DNA of 23,147 nt, from assembly GCA_014925825.1 (NCBI GenBank), contig JACGCK010000448.1:1-23147 (forward strand), in the 5' to 3' direction. Of the stretch, positions 1 through 11,601 are shown in pieces. Position numbers and translations under genes: made by a program. The notes below the pieces were generated by a model. It made no database searches and was not told where the DNA came from. It was given only the letters and a program-made list of their open reading frames with translations. Numbering within the stretch: the first letter of the stretch is position 1; every line of letters starts with the position of its first letter. Origin of the DNA: Pholiota molesta. Taxonomy: Eukaryota > Basidiomycota > Agaricomycetes > Agaricales > Strophariaceae.

Positions 1-389
1 GTCGTGGTTGCTGCGAATCGCTGGGCGGCAAGTTGGACGTTGGAAGGTAAGGTCCCAGCCCTTGCCCTTCTAAACCCGGGTGGGTAGTTCGTGGGTGGCA
101 AAGTCGAGCCATCTCCTGGGATCGTGATAGAGGGGGCGGCGTCATTTGGGGGAGAACCCCTGAGGCGAGGGCGCGCAGGGCGGGGGGCCGATACCTACCG
201 CCCAAGGCTTCAGCACTTTGGAGCTCTCGAGCTCTGCAAAGAGATGTCAGCCGATTGGGGAGAGAGATAGGGAGAAGATAGAGAGACGTACCTCTTGGCG
301 AATGCGGCTGAGGGTGCAGGAGGAGGGGTTTTCCCACTGGGAGGAACCCTCGAATAGGTGCCATTGTTGTCGGAGGCCGATAAAGACAT
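1..389 (-). CDS. N-terminus of a probable Jsn1/Puf-type RNA-binding protein (partial, runs off the left edge)
   Basis: The model has three exons: 389-292, 233-199 and 115-1, with GT-AG introns of 58 and 83 nt. The phases agree (98 nt, 35 nt, then open to the edge). The protein starts MSLSASDNNGTYSRVPPSGK and runs through a proline-rich stretch into ARELQSAEALG. It then reads GFRRARAGTLPSNVQLAAQR, a run I associate with the N-terminal disordered part of basidiomycete Jsn1/Puf-family proteins. Those normally carry an RRM and Pumilio repeats further on, which would lie outside this window and cannot be confirmed. Such proteins bind 3' UTRs and control mRNA stability and localisation. The start was chosen because it is the first in-frame ATG and is followed by well-phased splice sites. 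The existence of the gene is fairly well supported; the family name rests on remembered similarity only. Confidence 0.5.
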
Positions 390-3300
390 TATAGTAGTTT
401 TGAACGAATCTATTAGGGATTACGAATGGATGAGCAGCGGGGCTCGGTGAAGTACGAAGATGAGCAGGGGTATGGCCAATTAGTCGGATGGAAAACGGAC
501 GTCCCAGGACTAGATTGTTCGTGGACGTGGTCGTGATTAGCTGCCTGTAGGCCGGTCGACGAGGAGCAGGGTCGACGGGGGGATACGGGCAGAGGTGCTC
601 CGGGGAATACTACTAAGTAAATGGTCGTTGAGAGCAAAACTTTCGGACAACCTCCCCAGCCAGCTGGCTACCTTCCACGCTCCCCCTCCCCTCCATCCTG
701 CCCCCATCACTCGCCGCCCCCTCCCACTCCTGCATCCTACTTTCCCCCCTTCATTTGCGCCGCCAAGCTTCCCAAGAGCACAGTCGCAGCCCCTGACTCG
801 TCCGCAAATATCTTGTACCGGACCGTCCATGGGAACTGATCTCCCGCGGCGAGCGAGCTGTTGAGCACACTTGACGATTCCTGAGCTTTGTGCCACCATC
901 TCTGACGCCGGTGGAATTGCAACGATCAACACGCCCTCTGCTTCTCCTTCATTGACCACTGTCATCATCTGATTTCAGAATCCACTCCCCATTCTTTTTC
1001 ACGCAGCCTCTGGCGACGCTCGAGCTCCTCTCCCACCAAGTCGTTCTTTCTCTCGGCGGTTTTATAGACGCCCAAGTTCAAAGCTTTTTTCGCGCTCCAA
1101 ACTTGGCAAGAGTGAGAGGCTATACCCTGACTTGGGCAGACGCGTTCGTCTATAAATAGATTGCTTTCAATCGGTCCTTCGTGGCCTACCTTGGCCAACC
1201 CGTGCCACCACAGTTGCTTCCGTTCTCTTCGACTACTGCACGCGAGTCACATTGACTACAGTGGCGCTACAATGAAGCTCGCATTCTACTCCAGTCTGAG
1301 CTACACAAGAGCAAAATCGTACAGCTGCCCTTGTTCTCTCTTCAGAATCAGTCAGACGCTTGCGCATAGGCCCTTGATAATTCTACAAAGGGCAATGTGA
1401 ATCGAAAGAAGGAGTCGGTCTCCTATCTATTCAGTCACAGCGAGAACCTGAGGCTAACTTTTTGCTTTTGATTGATTTATCCATGCAAACCATAATGAAA
1501 AAGCTGGACGCTATGTATGAACTATGGGCTGGACATTGGCCTTGACTGTTGCTCGACAGATGGAACTCATACACATCTTCGTCCAGAGATCCTACAGCTT
1601 TCGAAATTCCTTTGCATGGTGCTCAGGCATTCGAAAAGCTGGCTCACCAGACTTTGTCCCAATGAAAGACACTTGGTTAGAAAAATTCCTGGGTAGCAGC
1701 GTATGTAAAATTCCATGAACGGAAAGAAGGATCAAACTAATTATAATACAATTGACAACGATTAGAACTAAAGGCTAATATATTTGACAATGTAAGCTTC
1801 GCTCTGCTCGCCTGTAAGGGTCACAGTCGACCACAGTCCATCGTCCATTCACGGAACATGTCACTCAAGTGCTGCTCAGAGTCAAATGCCCATCATGATC
1901 ATGATCAACCTTACCGTGAGTATTAAATAATGAACCCTAGATACCGACAATCTTTTGATACCATTGCACTCTTGAATGTTCCATTCGGTGGCACATACTG
2001 ACAATCGGGCCGAAAAAATATAGGGTCTCATGTGGCAAGCCCTCTTGAGTCTGCTCTCATTATCGTCCTCATATCGCAATTTTTTCTCTTTTCACAATCT
2101 ATTTGTGGCCCCATATAGACAATAACGTATACATACATAGAATGAGCGACTAGCGAGTTCAAAATTACCACTTCCAGACAACCCACATAAAAGGGTTGGC
2201 CTATGACATCGTTTAGCACAAGGAAGACAGTAAGTACAAAAGATCAGCGGTTGGAATCTACAGAATCAGCAGCCATCAACACCAGAGAAATGAAATTGCA
2301 CTTCTTATTCCCAAAAAAAAAAAAACTACCACGAACAAAAATTACTCGGGTCCTCTTTGTCAATCAGGAAAGTTACCTGATTCGGCGAGCAGTCATGAAA
2401 GTTCTGCACTACACATCAACTAGTGGAAGGAAAGGATATCAAGTATGCACCCCAAACGTGCCCAGCAAATATCGGCGATAGCCATGAGAAGGAAAAGATA
2501 GATCATAGTAATCCCAAGAAAAGCCTGATGATATTTTCGTACACAAGTATCTCGATGAAGATGACCAGATAATTACTCTCAACCTTTCTCCTTGAAATTT
2601 GACAAATCTTGGAGCATTGATAAGTAATGATTAATGATTAATGACCCGTATTGACGCCGAAATTGACGACGCGAATTCCAACGCAACCACCTGCAACCAC
2701 CCTCTCCGTTCCATGATTTATGGTACATACATCCTTCAAGTTTGAAGTTTCAAGCACATGAGCGCTTATTCGAGCACAAGGCATCGGCCCGATATCATAC
2801 GCGTCCTTACGCGCGCGCGCCACACGCCGCGCTTATGCATGCATGATGCTCTTGTTCCCACTTCTGAAGCAGGGCTCCCAGGGCAGGAGAACATAATGTT
2901 TCGAATCCACATCGAACTTACAGAATGTCAGAACGGACCTCAGCCCTACAAATTGAGTACGTGTTTTATTATCAACCATGCCACAGTCAATTATTTAATA
3001 AGTATCACCAGACGACAGCTCTCGACCTCCTAGACTGTCAGCTGCCGTCTGCCGTATTCACGCATGCATGCGTCGTAATTTATTGCGAACAAGCGGTCAG
3101 AAATAACCAACACCGTCCACGATCCACAGCGGCCAATTCCAAGACCGCGTCAAACATTCGTTCCCGCCGTCAAGGTCAAAACAACTCGGTCCGATGAGAT
3201 CAGCACACCATCATATCACATCATATCTAAAAATCACATCACTTCAAAAGTGCAAGAGTTAAGTATAGCAGCTAAAGCATACCAAAGCTAATACAGGCTA

Positions 3301-4609
3301 ATACCCATCCAGAGGCTCCGTGATCGACTCGGATCCAGCAGGGGGCAACAGCAGGCAACAGCCCAAATCCGAGCATGCAGGGGAGGAAACGACAACGGAG
3401 ACGCGGAAGAAGCGTTCTGGGTAGACATGGTGTGCCGTCCTTGGTATGCAGATCACACATCCTTCATGGTAGTGTACTATATCGCGTCAGCGTGGGAGGG
3501 AGACGGCGTTAATCGCATGTATATCGGGGTATGTGGGGGCATGTATGTACAATGTACATACTTACACTGCACACCTGCATGATATCGAGTTCCAAAAAAA
3601 GAGAGGTGATTCTCAGGAAATCAAGTACTTATCAGCATCAGCATCATCGACTATGACTGTTGTGATAACGCCAGAGGCCCGACCGACTGCCCAAGGTCCA
3701 AAACAGCACATTCCCGTCTACCGCTCCCCATGATCGCACAAGGCAGCCCAAGAAAGGAACCACTGCCAGCACCGGGTAAAGCACAGAAACACACCCTTCA
3801 TCAAAACGCATTAACATCAACTGATATTCATAGCATGGCTGGCTGCAGTAATGGCTATAGTAGTAGTAGGCAATAAATAGCATGCATGGCAGGGAGAAGG
3901 GACGGCGGAAAAAAACTATATCTGATACAAACGGACTTAGCAAGAGAACTTCTACTACTATGGGGATTTAGGGCACTACGTATAGGTACTTGATGTGGCT
4001 GGCCGGGAAACGGCGACGCCTGTATGATCGGAGCACGACGAAAGAGTGGTGACGAAATAATGTTTGGGCAGGTCTAGATAGGTGGCATGAAGAGATAGAC
4101 CATGGAGCAGGAGAAAGGGGCAACGGCAAGTAATAGAGTATGGCGTAGGAAAATAGCACTGCATAAGCGGTTGGTAGGCAAGGGAGAAATAGTGCAGGTA
4201 GAGAAGAGCATAGGTAGTTCGGTCATACTGAAAAAGGTGGTCAGCGTATCTCTATCGTCGTCGTCATACATCGTCTATCGTCGCCATCGAACGGAATTGG
4301 AAGTGGATGGCAAAGGCATTATTACGAAGGATTAGAAATGTGAAAGATGATAAGTTATCGGTATCATCAACGGCCCCAAATCTAAGTGGCAAAAGCGTGG
4401 GTAGAATCGAAATTGAGAGGTGGTAGAAAAACTTTTGATAATGGTACAGACGACGACGATGAGAGAGAATGTGAAAAAAAAGCAGCGCAGAGAAGTTTGC
4501 TGATTTCAAAGTACGGTACAAATTACACGCGGCAACAAAAGCAAAAAAAATCATAGAAAGACAACACCAAAAAGAGCAAAGCATCCGATCGGGGAAACAT
4601 ACCTCCGCC
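390..4609. other. About 4.2 kb without a convincing protein-coding gene
   Basis: No reading frame here shows a recognisable domain, a coding-like composition or a chain of spliceable exons. The right part, roughly 3.6-4.6 kb, is probably the 3' UTR of the minus-strand gene ending at 4610. The left part is the 5' leader and upstream region of the Puf-like gene. The plus strand is strongly pyrimidine-rich at about 655-760. Small features include a TATA-like box at 1151-1158, an alternating GC run near 2811-2820, an A-run at 2313-2325, and short imperfect direct repeats at about 2625-2643, 3208-3230 and 3339-3362. A gene-free interval this long is unusual next to the 80-900 bp gaps elsewhere in the window. 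Confidence 0.55.
1151..1158 (+). promoter_or_regulatory. TATA-like box in the gene-poor region
   Basis: The plus strand reads TATAAATA. An ATG at 1272, in the context CTACAATG, opens a 42-codon frame beginning MKLAFYSSL, which resembles the start of a secretion signal. The frame closes at 1400 and I found no exon to continue it. This could be a relic promoter or chance. Confidence 0.25.
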
Positions 4610-7600
4610 TTACGACAGCGAGTTGCGCGATGATGCCGCGCCCTTTCTCCCACGCGTGCGCGCCGGCACAGCGCGTACAAGCGGCTGCGCCATCTGCGCA
4701 TCCGCAACGCGCTTCGACCGCCTCAGCGGCTTCTGCGTCTCCGTGCTCTCCGTGCGCTTGCGCACCACAGTAGACACAGGCCGCGCAGATGTGAGCGTAG
4801 GCGACGACATGGGCGAGGAGAGCGGTGACTCCGAGAGCACAGAGAGCGGCGACATAGGGGGCGGGGGCAGGTCCGTCACCAGTGAGACAATCGCAGGCGC
4901 CGGCGAGGGCACAGGAGCGGCCATCTCCACATCTGCTGCGCCCTCGTCGCCCTCGCGATCCCAGTCCGGGATGACGCACAGCTCATGAAAGAGCTGCTGC
5001 TCTGTGGCGCTGAGCGGGGCATCCTTCTCCACGTGCCGATCGCCGATGCCGAGGAGGAACGGCCGTACACCTAACACGGCCGGAGGGCTCGACGACGGCG
5101 ACGACGACCCCGCCGCCACCAGCGAGCCGGGCGTCGATCCAGAGCTCGACCCAGACCCCGGTCCCCCCGCCTGCGCTGGCAAGGCGCCGCTGCCGCCATC
5201 CATAACCGCTTCCCACCTCGCCGCCTGCAGCGTCGACGTAAAAGGGGGGCCAAAATGATTGAGGCTGCGCGCAGGCGTCGCGCGGTGGAAGTCCTGCAGC
5301 GCCTGAGGGAATCGCTCGACCAGCGTATCGCTGAGGAACACCCGAAGCGCATCGAGCTCGCCTTCGACGCACTTGCCCGCGAGGTGCGTTTGAACGTATT
5401 CCTGCGCCGCGGCGAGGGGTACCCATGTGCCGCAAATCTCCGGCGAGCCTTTGGTAACGACCATTGCGTTGGGCGGAACCTCATTTGCGCTCAGTGCAGC
5501 CCCCGCGATCGCTAGAATAGGCGCGAGATTAACAAAGTCGGTGTCAATGCGGCGCAGCAGCTGGAAAGCGCCGAGCATCATCTGATAAACGGATATTTCT
5601 GGAACAACATCCAAAAAAAGAGAAGATGTCAGCAAGTGGCTTCTATGATGAATTTTTTGGGGGGGAGGAAGAAGGGGTACACACCTTCTATTTGGGTTGC
5701 ACTGATGGCAGGCTTGCACGGTTGACAGGTTGTCACTACCACCGGGCGATTTAGCGAAAACGAAGGTTGACAGCGTGTTTGCAGTGGAGATACACAGGGC
5801 GTGGGGGCAGATAGCGTGAATGCAGCCGGGGGCGCGCTGGTATTCACAGACATGGACTGCAGCAGCGTCACCAGCGCGGTCGACGGCACAGAGAGCTCGC
5901 GCGACGGCGCCGGTGACGACATGGACGGACGTGTGAGTGGCGGCGGCGGCGAGACACTGGTCGATGTGGGGAAGAAGGGTGAAGGCGCAGGAACCGTCTT
6001 GGCACGCGGTCGCACGGTCGGATAATCTCGTGCGGTATCGTCATCCGGCTCTGAACCCGGTTGCGTGTCTGAATATGAAAACACGGAGAACTGTGAGGTT
6101 AGCGAGGAGAGGGGCGAGAGGGGCGAGGAGGGGCCGGGCGGAAAAAGCGAGTCTACGCCAAAATCCTCCTGCTTGATGCGCGTCGCATCCTCTGAAGGCC
6201 ATTCGACGGCGTGGTTCGCGTCCCAATCCCATGGGTCCACGGGTTCGAGTTTGACCTGCGGCCTGGCTTCGGTCTCCAGCGCCTTGGATAGGACTTCGGC
6301 GACAGCCACACTTGTATCAAAATCCTCCCATGCATCGAGCATGCCTTGCACATCCCGTGGCTCTTCCTTGACGGTGATCTCTGCGGGATGGATGAAGGGT
6401 GCGGATGGCGAGCGCGGGCCTGGACTCTCCCAGACGGTCTCGCCCTCTTCCTCTCCCTCGCTGTCGAGATCGGCGTCCCAGCCGATATCATTATCGTCCT
6501 CTGCTTCCGGAAAGTCTTTTGCATGAGTCATAGAGACGTGAAAATCGTCTGCCTCGTCGTCGGAATCGGGGGGCGGGGTGGCAAAGGGAACGGAGGGCGA
6601 GCGACGCAGGGGATTCTTGTAGTCGGTAGACGTAGGATAGGTAGGGAAGAATTCTGTAGATGGCGTGTAGGACGGAATGGATATGGAGGGGCGTGGGTAG
6701 GGGGGGAGGCACCAGGGTTTCTCTTCCGTTTCCTGTGCTGCGGGCGGGTTGTCGTCTGATGAGTCAACGGGCATAGATTCATCCGAGTCAGAAGAATCCG
6801 ATTCGGACTCTGACACATCGATGGGGCGCGTGGAGGATGAGCCCTCGGGCTGCTGCTCCACGGGCGGCGTCGTCGTCGTCTTCGGGAGAAGTGGCTTGAG
6901 CCGGAGGGTGAGTTTCACCTTTGGCGGGCGCTGTTCCTCCTCCTCCTCCTCCTCCTCCGAATCTCGTCTCACACATCCCCTGAGTGGCCTCTTCCGCTTC
7001 AGACCACAGCTGACCTCCCTCCTCTCGCGATCCCACCTGGCGCCTTTCTCTGGGATGGCGTCTTCGTCGTGCTGGACGTAGTCGCAGAGGCGGATGCCCG
7101 CGCGGGTGAAGGGACAGGGCACACCGGTGGCGCGGCTGAGATACCAGACGGCGGTGCCCTTGCGGAAATTGGTGAGGCGGCCCTCGGCAGGGAGGGCGGA
7201 GTCGCCGCCGGTGCGGGAGAAGAGGGCGGGGACGAGATCGTCGTCTGCGGGTGTGCCGGAGAGGGTGTGGCTGAGGAGGAGGGGCTGGTCTTGCTGGCGG
7301 TCGCAGCGGGCCTTGTGGGCGCGCAGATAGGTGGTAACGGCCTGGGCGGCGGCGGATAGGCTGTGGGGGGTGAGTATACGGGTTATGCGGGGCAGGCATG
7401 GACGCACTTCTGACAGACGAGCCCGTGGCGCGTGGCGCGGTCAGCTATGTCCTTGATGGTCATCGCGCGATTGTCCTGGGGGGCGTGAGCAGATGGGAGA
7501 CATGAGGTGAGACGGACGTACGACGGAGACAAAGGCGCGGGCGACGGCATGGAAGACCTTGGATGCGGCGTCGTCTGGGTGGAGGACGACGCCGGGGGGC

Positions 7601-7677
7601 GGGAAGACTAGTGGGTCGTTGTTATCATGGGTGCGGACGCGGGTGGGGTAGGGGTGTGGGCGGGGCTCTGGGGGCAT
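4610..7677 (-). CDS. GDS1-type winged-helix protein with an APSES/KilA-N-like C-terminal region (probable nuclear regulator)
   Basis: Four exons: 7677-7522, 7475-7408, 7360-5685, 5598-4610 (introns 46, 47 and 86 nt, all GT-AG). The phases close exactly, giving 962 residues. Residues about 30-165 match the fungal GDS1 winged helix: HPDDAASKVFHAVARAFVSV, then DNRAMTIKDIADRATRHGLV, CQNLSAAAQAVTTYL, and NFRKGTAVWYLSRATGVPCP. The middle is long, acidic and Ser/Pro-rich, with an eight-Glu run and many SSPLSPLSS-like stretches, so it is probably disordered. Residues about 634-750 (YQMMLGAFQLLRRIDTDFVN, later CGTWVPLAAAQEYV) resemble an APSES/KilA-N DNA-binding fold, where 'GTWVPL' and a V-N pair are typical. 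The C-terminus is basic (RRSKR, TRGRKG), fitting nuclear import. The start at 7677 is the in-frame ATG nearest the conserved part; targets are unknown. The stop codon overlaps a possible donor (GTAAGG), so a further 3' exon cannot be excluded. Confidence 0.75.
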
Positions 7678-7863
7678 GGAAGGGAAGGAAAGTGCAGGGC
7701 CCCGCCCCTCTCTCAAATTATTACGCAGCGACACGCCGGTCCCCGGACACCGCCACGGGGTCCCTGATGGCCGCAGATGGCCGTCCATTCTGACAGAAAT
7801 AGTAATAACAATAACTCTACTGTACACACTAACAAAGAACAAATCAGATCACACTAGATATCC

Positions 7864-8908
7864 CTATGCAGCCACCTTCTTCGCCTTCGACGCTGGCTTT
7901 GACCGTGGCTTTGCCGCCGCCGTCTGCACTCTCGTCAGCACATCATCCACCGCGCACACCAAGCACACGCACCTTCTTCACCGCCGTCGTCTTCGACGCT
8001 GGCGCAGCCTTCTTCACCGGTGCCTTCTTCGCCGCCGCCTTTGCCTTGGCAGCAGGCGTCGTCCCTGTCACAGTCTATTCCCGTCATTTCACCAAATTAG
8101 CACTCCATCATCGTATCACGCATATTAGCGCACCTTCTTAGCTGCACCCCGTTTCGAGGGCCCCGCCGTCGACTTCTTCGCCGTCGCCATTACCCTGCCC
8201 TTCCCTGCAAGCACTTTCTTGGGCGCGGCCGCCTTCTTCGCAGCCGCTGGCTTAGCAGCGGCGGTCGTGGATTTCGCAATGGTGGGTTTCTTCACGCCCA
8301 CAGGCTTGGAGGCAGCCGCGGTCTTCGAAGGTGGCTTCGAGTTCTACACCACATAAGTACCTTGTCAAAACGCATATAAATTACACAATAAACAACGCAC
8401 CTCCTTCGACGCAGACGCCTTGACCTTGGGCGCGAGCTTGACCTTACCAGAGGGCCCCTTGGGGAGGTAAAACAACCCACCCTCCGTTCCACTGGCAATT
8501 GCGCGGTTCAGCTGCGACAGATTCACCCCGCTGACATCCACATTGTATTTCTCCTCCGCAAACTTCTTGATAGTCAGACGCGACACGCCCTGGCGTATCT
8601 CGTCCTTGTTCGCAATAATGCACTCCTAAAATTTTCATCAGAACCAAGCGTCACTCAATCAACGACCAAAGACATACCGTGATAATCTCCTTCCATGATG
8701 GGCGCCCAGACGCGGTAGTAGCAGCAGCCTTCGCCTTGGGCGCCTTCACAGCCTTCTCTTTCGGTGCCTTGGCCGTCTTCTCCTTGGGCGCCTTCGCGGC
8801 CTTGGGTTTCGCAGCGGGAGTCTTCTTCGCAGCAGTGGCTCTAGGAACCCTCGCGGCAGACGACTCGGGCTTCGTGGTAGGAGCAGCAGTAGCTTCGACT
8901 TCTGACAT
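7864..8908 (-). CDS. Linker histone H1, copy 1
   Basis: Five exons: 8908-8678, 8625-8401, 8343-8134, 8074-7973, 7923-7864 (introns 52, 57, 59 and 49 nt, all GT-AG). This gives 275 residues. The N-terminal tail is Lys/Ala/Pro-rich with KAPKEK-type repeats. The globular H15 domain, residues about 68-150, is clear: GRPSWKEIITECIIANKDEI, GVSRLTIKKFAEEKYNV, LSQLNRAIASGTEGGLF, LPKGPSGKVKLAPK. The long C-terminal tail is a string of AKK/AAAKK motifs. H1 binds linker DNA at the nucleosome dyad and compacts chromatin. Its stop codon lies 186 bp from the start of the downstream minus-strand GDS1-type gene. A paralogue sits about 5 kb away at 14026-15295. Lengths, domain and tails fit the family, so the call is firm. 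Confidence 0.92.
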
Positions 8909-9301
8909 GTTGTTGGGTATGAGTAGCGGTAGGGGTATTAGGTAGGGGACAGGAAAAGGGCCGCGCAGATAGTTGAGGAAAAGAAAAAAACCCGGCGCGC
9001 AAGCGCTTCCTATTTATATGAAACGCCCTGCCCAAACAAGGGCACCGAAACGCGTCGCGCGGGACATCACATGACTGGACGCGCGCGCGTTACCGTGGCT
9101 GTGCTGACTTTTTGGTTTGTTGATTCCGCCCTGCGCCGTCCAATCATCGTCCTCCCCTATTAGAGTTTGCGCATTCGAGCTCCGCCACCGCGTCGTGTCG
9201 CGTCGCGTCCCTCTCGACACGTGGATTACTGAGAACTCTTGCACTGACACTGACAGAACAACATTTGATAACATTATTGAAACAGATCCACAGTCTATGT
9301 A
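8909..9301 (-). promoter_or_regulatory. Intergenic region holding the H1 copy 1 promoter
   Basis: These 393 bp lie between the H1 start and the stop of the next minus-strand gene. A canonical TATAAATA on the minus strand occupies 9018-9011, about 103 bp before the ATG. The stretch around 9040-9095 is rich in CG and GCGC steps. I see no coding frame here. Confidence 0.5.
9011..9018 (-). promoter_or_regulatory. TATA box of H1 copy 1
   Basis: The minus strand reads CATATAAATAGG. The spacing of about 103 nt to the ATG allows a short 5' UTR. This is placement by consensus only. Confidence 0.5.
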
Positions 9302-11243
9302 TTACTTTCGAATCACAACAAACGCCCCGTTCGTCTGCACCCTCGCCCGCACACCCAGCGCCGTCCAGCCCTCGCCCTCGCCCGCCCCCTCCTGCTCCTC
9401 GCCCCCAGCGCCCACATTCACATAATCCTCCAGCCCCACGCGCTTCCCCACCGGCGGCCCGCGCGTCAGCACCTCGCCCACAGGGTCCGCGCCGCCCTCC
9501 ACAGCATCGTCGTCCACCCCGCGCAGCTTCACCTCCACGTTGATCCCCGGCGGGCCCGTGTGCGCGTCCACATTCGGCAGCTCCTGCAGGTCCAGCGGGT
9601 GCGTCGCGAGCACAGGCGCTGGCGAGAGCGGGTGCGTGAACACGTTGACGATCGGGACCGAGAGCGCGATGCGCGCGGGCGTGAGCAGGTCGTTAGGGAT
9701 AGCGCCTTCACACGCAGCGAGTCAGCGTCCGCGTAGTACATTAAGAACAGCTCTGCACGTACCTTCACTGACAATGACCGCCCTCAGCATTGGCGCAGCG
9801 TGCCCGAGCACCTTGGCTCGCGCCGCATCGAACACAAGGCGATCCCACAGACTCTGATTCGTGACAAAGCCCGCAGTCAGCCCTGCGATCTTGTGGCGCC
9901 ACGCAAACGCAGGAAGAACCCATCCCTTGGCCGCCGCAGCGGTAATACCAGAAACGATGGCCTGCAGGTGGCCGGGCCTAAGGAATAGCACAGTCGGCGC
10001 GGGGGTGGGGTAGTTGCGGGTGGCGACAACGTCAGCATCATCTGCTTTGACAGTTTCTGCATGCCAAGTTATGAGAATGTCAATGACAACTAAGAATATA
10101 GACTCACTTTCATCAGCGTGGTATAATTCAGAGCTAGGGAGCGATGCAAAGCTCGTCCCTTCATAGATAGCCGTATATGCAACAGCGCGTCCATATGGAG
10201 TACTCATAGAGTGGGTAGAGAGGACAGTATCCAGCGACGACAGCGGGTTCGTGGGGAAGAGCGCTCGCACAGCAGCAACGCCAGCAGTCATATTCTCATG
10301 CGTAAACTGTGCGCCGTGGATCTGGCCCCCAGACTCATACACCGCCATAGTAAACACGTCGGTGGCCTTTGGTACAGGGCTGAGGATCTTCTCAACCTTG
10401 AAGCCCTCATGCTCGAGGTCGGCAAATTTCAATACCTTGACATTGCTCGCGACACTGGCCATTACTTGTGGAGTCGGCTCGCCCACGACAATGAACGTGT
10501 GCTCGGTGTGGCGCCCATCAGAGTCGTAAATAAGCTCAAGCAGCTGCGGCAGAAGGAAAGCGTGTGTGATAATGGCCGACGGCTGGTGGGTGTCAAGGAC
10601 AGCAGAGAGCAAAGTAGACGACGAGAGGGTGATAGACTTGATTGAGTGCGAGGCGAGTGCCAGGTCGGCGACGATAAATTCTGAACTGCTATTAGCCATT
10701 GGCACAGATAAAGGGAGACGACATACCGAGACAGTCGTTGAGCAGGAGCAGAACGTTGGACTTTTGTGGCTGGACGCGGGAAAGCCGCAGGAGCCCGGTA
10801 CCAAACGCAGCCGCTCGGTCAATGAGGTGTCCGTTGGTGAGCTAAGAGCAATAATCAGCAACAGCCGTCGCACTATCGATAAAGACATACCTTAGTTGAC
10901 CAGAGCGTGCGCGGCGCCTCGACCTCGGGCTTGACAAAATCTGCAATAATATGCACCTCCTTCCCTGGGCGCACGGGGAACTGCACAACCATCAGCAAGA
11001 CCTCATTAGCAACGGAATGGATCCACGCACACGCCCCATCAGCCCAGTACTATAGTTCCTATACACCGCACTCTCGCCGGGGTTGCGCGCGCGGCCGACA
11101 TCGCTCTGACGGCCAAGGAGGATGGGATGGACGAGCGGCTGCGGGCTGTAGAGATTGTTCAGCAGGAAGACGGTGACGCCGATGAGAGAGAGCAGGATGG
11201 TGAGGTCGTCCGTGAGCAGATAGTTGGAGAGACTCAGCGTCAT
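9302..11243 (-). CDS. Long-chain acyl-CoA synthetase-like protein with eroded catalytic motifs (probable pseudoenzyme)
   Basis: Six exons: 11243-11031, 10980-10891, 10841-10727, 10680-10108, 10056-9763, 9705-9302. All five introns (46-57 nt) are GT-AG and the phases close, giving 562 residues. A hydrophobic segment at about residues 12-30 (LTILLSLIGVTVFLLNN) looks like an N-terminal membrane anchor, as in ER or lipid-droplet acyl-CoA synthetases. The next stretch, HPILLGRQSDVGRARNPGES, is typical of the ACSL N-terminus. The ATP-binding loop, normally YTSGTTG-x-PKG, reads VYESGGQIHGAQFTHEN at residues about 253-269, so only the SG and TH-N parts remain. The YG-x-TE motif is replaced by NVFTHPLSP, and the TGD motif by TALG. 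The protein ends at VVIRK, where the C-terminal lid with the catalytic lysine should follow; ACSL proteins are usually 650-700 residues. It is intact as a gene but probably does not adenylate fatty acids. Confidence 0.78.
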
Positions 11244-11601
11244 GGCTGGTACCCTGCGCGGGAGAAGGAGATGGGAGTAGGAAGAGAGGAGTGCGTGGTG
11301 CGTTGCCTAATTGGGTGACTACTCCTCAACTTGAATTACTCAGCTGCGACCAGTCACCGGCGCCATATCCAAAGTTCTTTCCGTTGCAACCCTTCTCTGG
11401 CCGACACCCAATGATTGAGAAGGACACAGTTGATTCAACTGGAACCGTCCAAAATCTGGTGATATACACTATCGCAATTCTGCATGAAATACAATTTACA
11501 CATCTCTAGCTGCATTCTCATTCGTACTTATTCCAACTTATTCTCGGTTACCTGCTGCAGTCCACGTTTGTTTTGAACCATTGCAAATTCGCATTCCTGC
11601 T
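11244..11601. other. Intergenic region between the OYE stop and the start of the acyl-CoA-synthetase-like gene
   Basis: This 358-bp gap must contain the OYE 3' UTR and the promoter of the acyl-CoA-synthetase-like gene, both on the minus strand. I see no clear TATA box and no coding frame. Confidence 0.4.

Noticed and set aside
2805..2835. Alternating GCGCGCGC run followed by GCATGCATG as a possible functional element
   Set aside because: Too short and isolated to support any assignment beyond simple sequence.
2895..2915. TTTCGAATCCACAT resembling a tRNA T-loop
   Set aside because: The flanking stem does not pair properly and no anticodon or acceptor arms are found around it.
4623..5515. Plus-strand frames opposite exon 4 of the GDS1/APSES-like gene
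   Set aside because: They are GC-rich shadow frames; the minus-strand frame carries the conserved motifs and clean splice phases.
5629..7407. Taking position 7407 (a GTG) as the start of the GDS1-type gene
   Set aside because: It is a non-ATG codon within an intron of the spliced model; upstream exons supply the conserved half of the winged helix.
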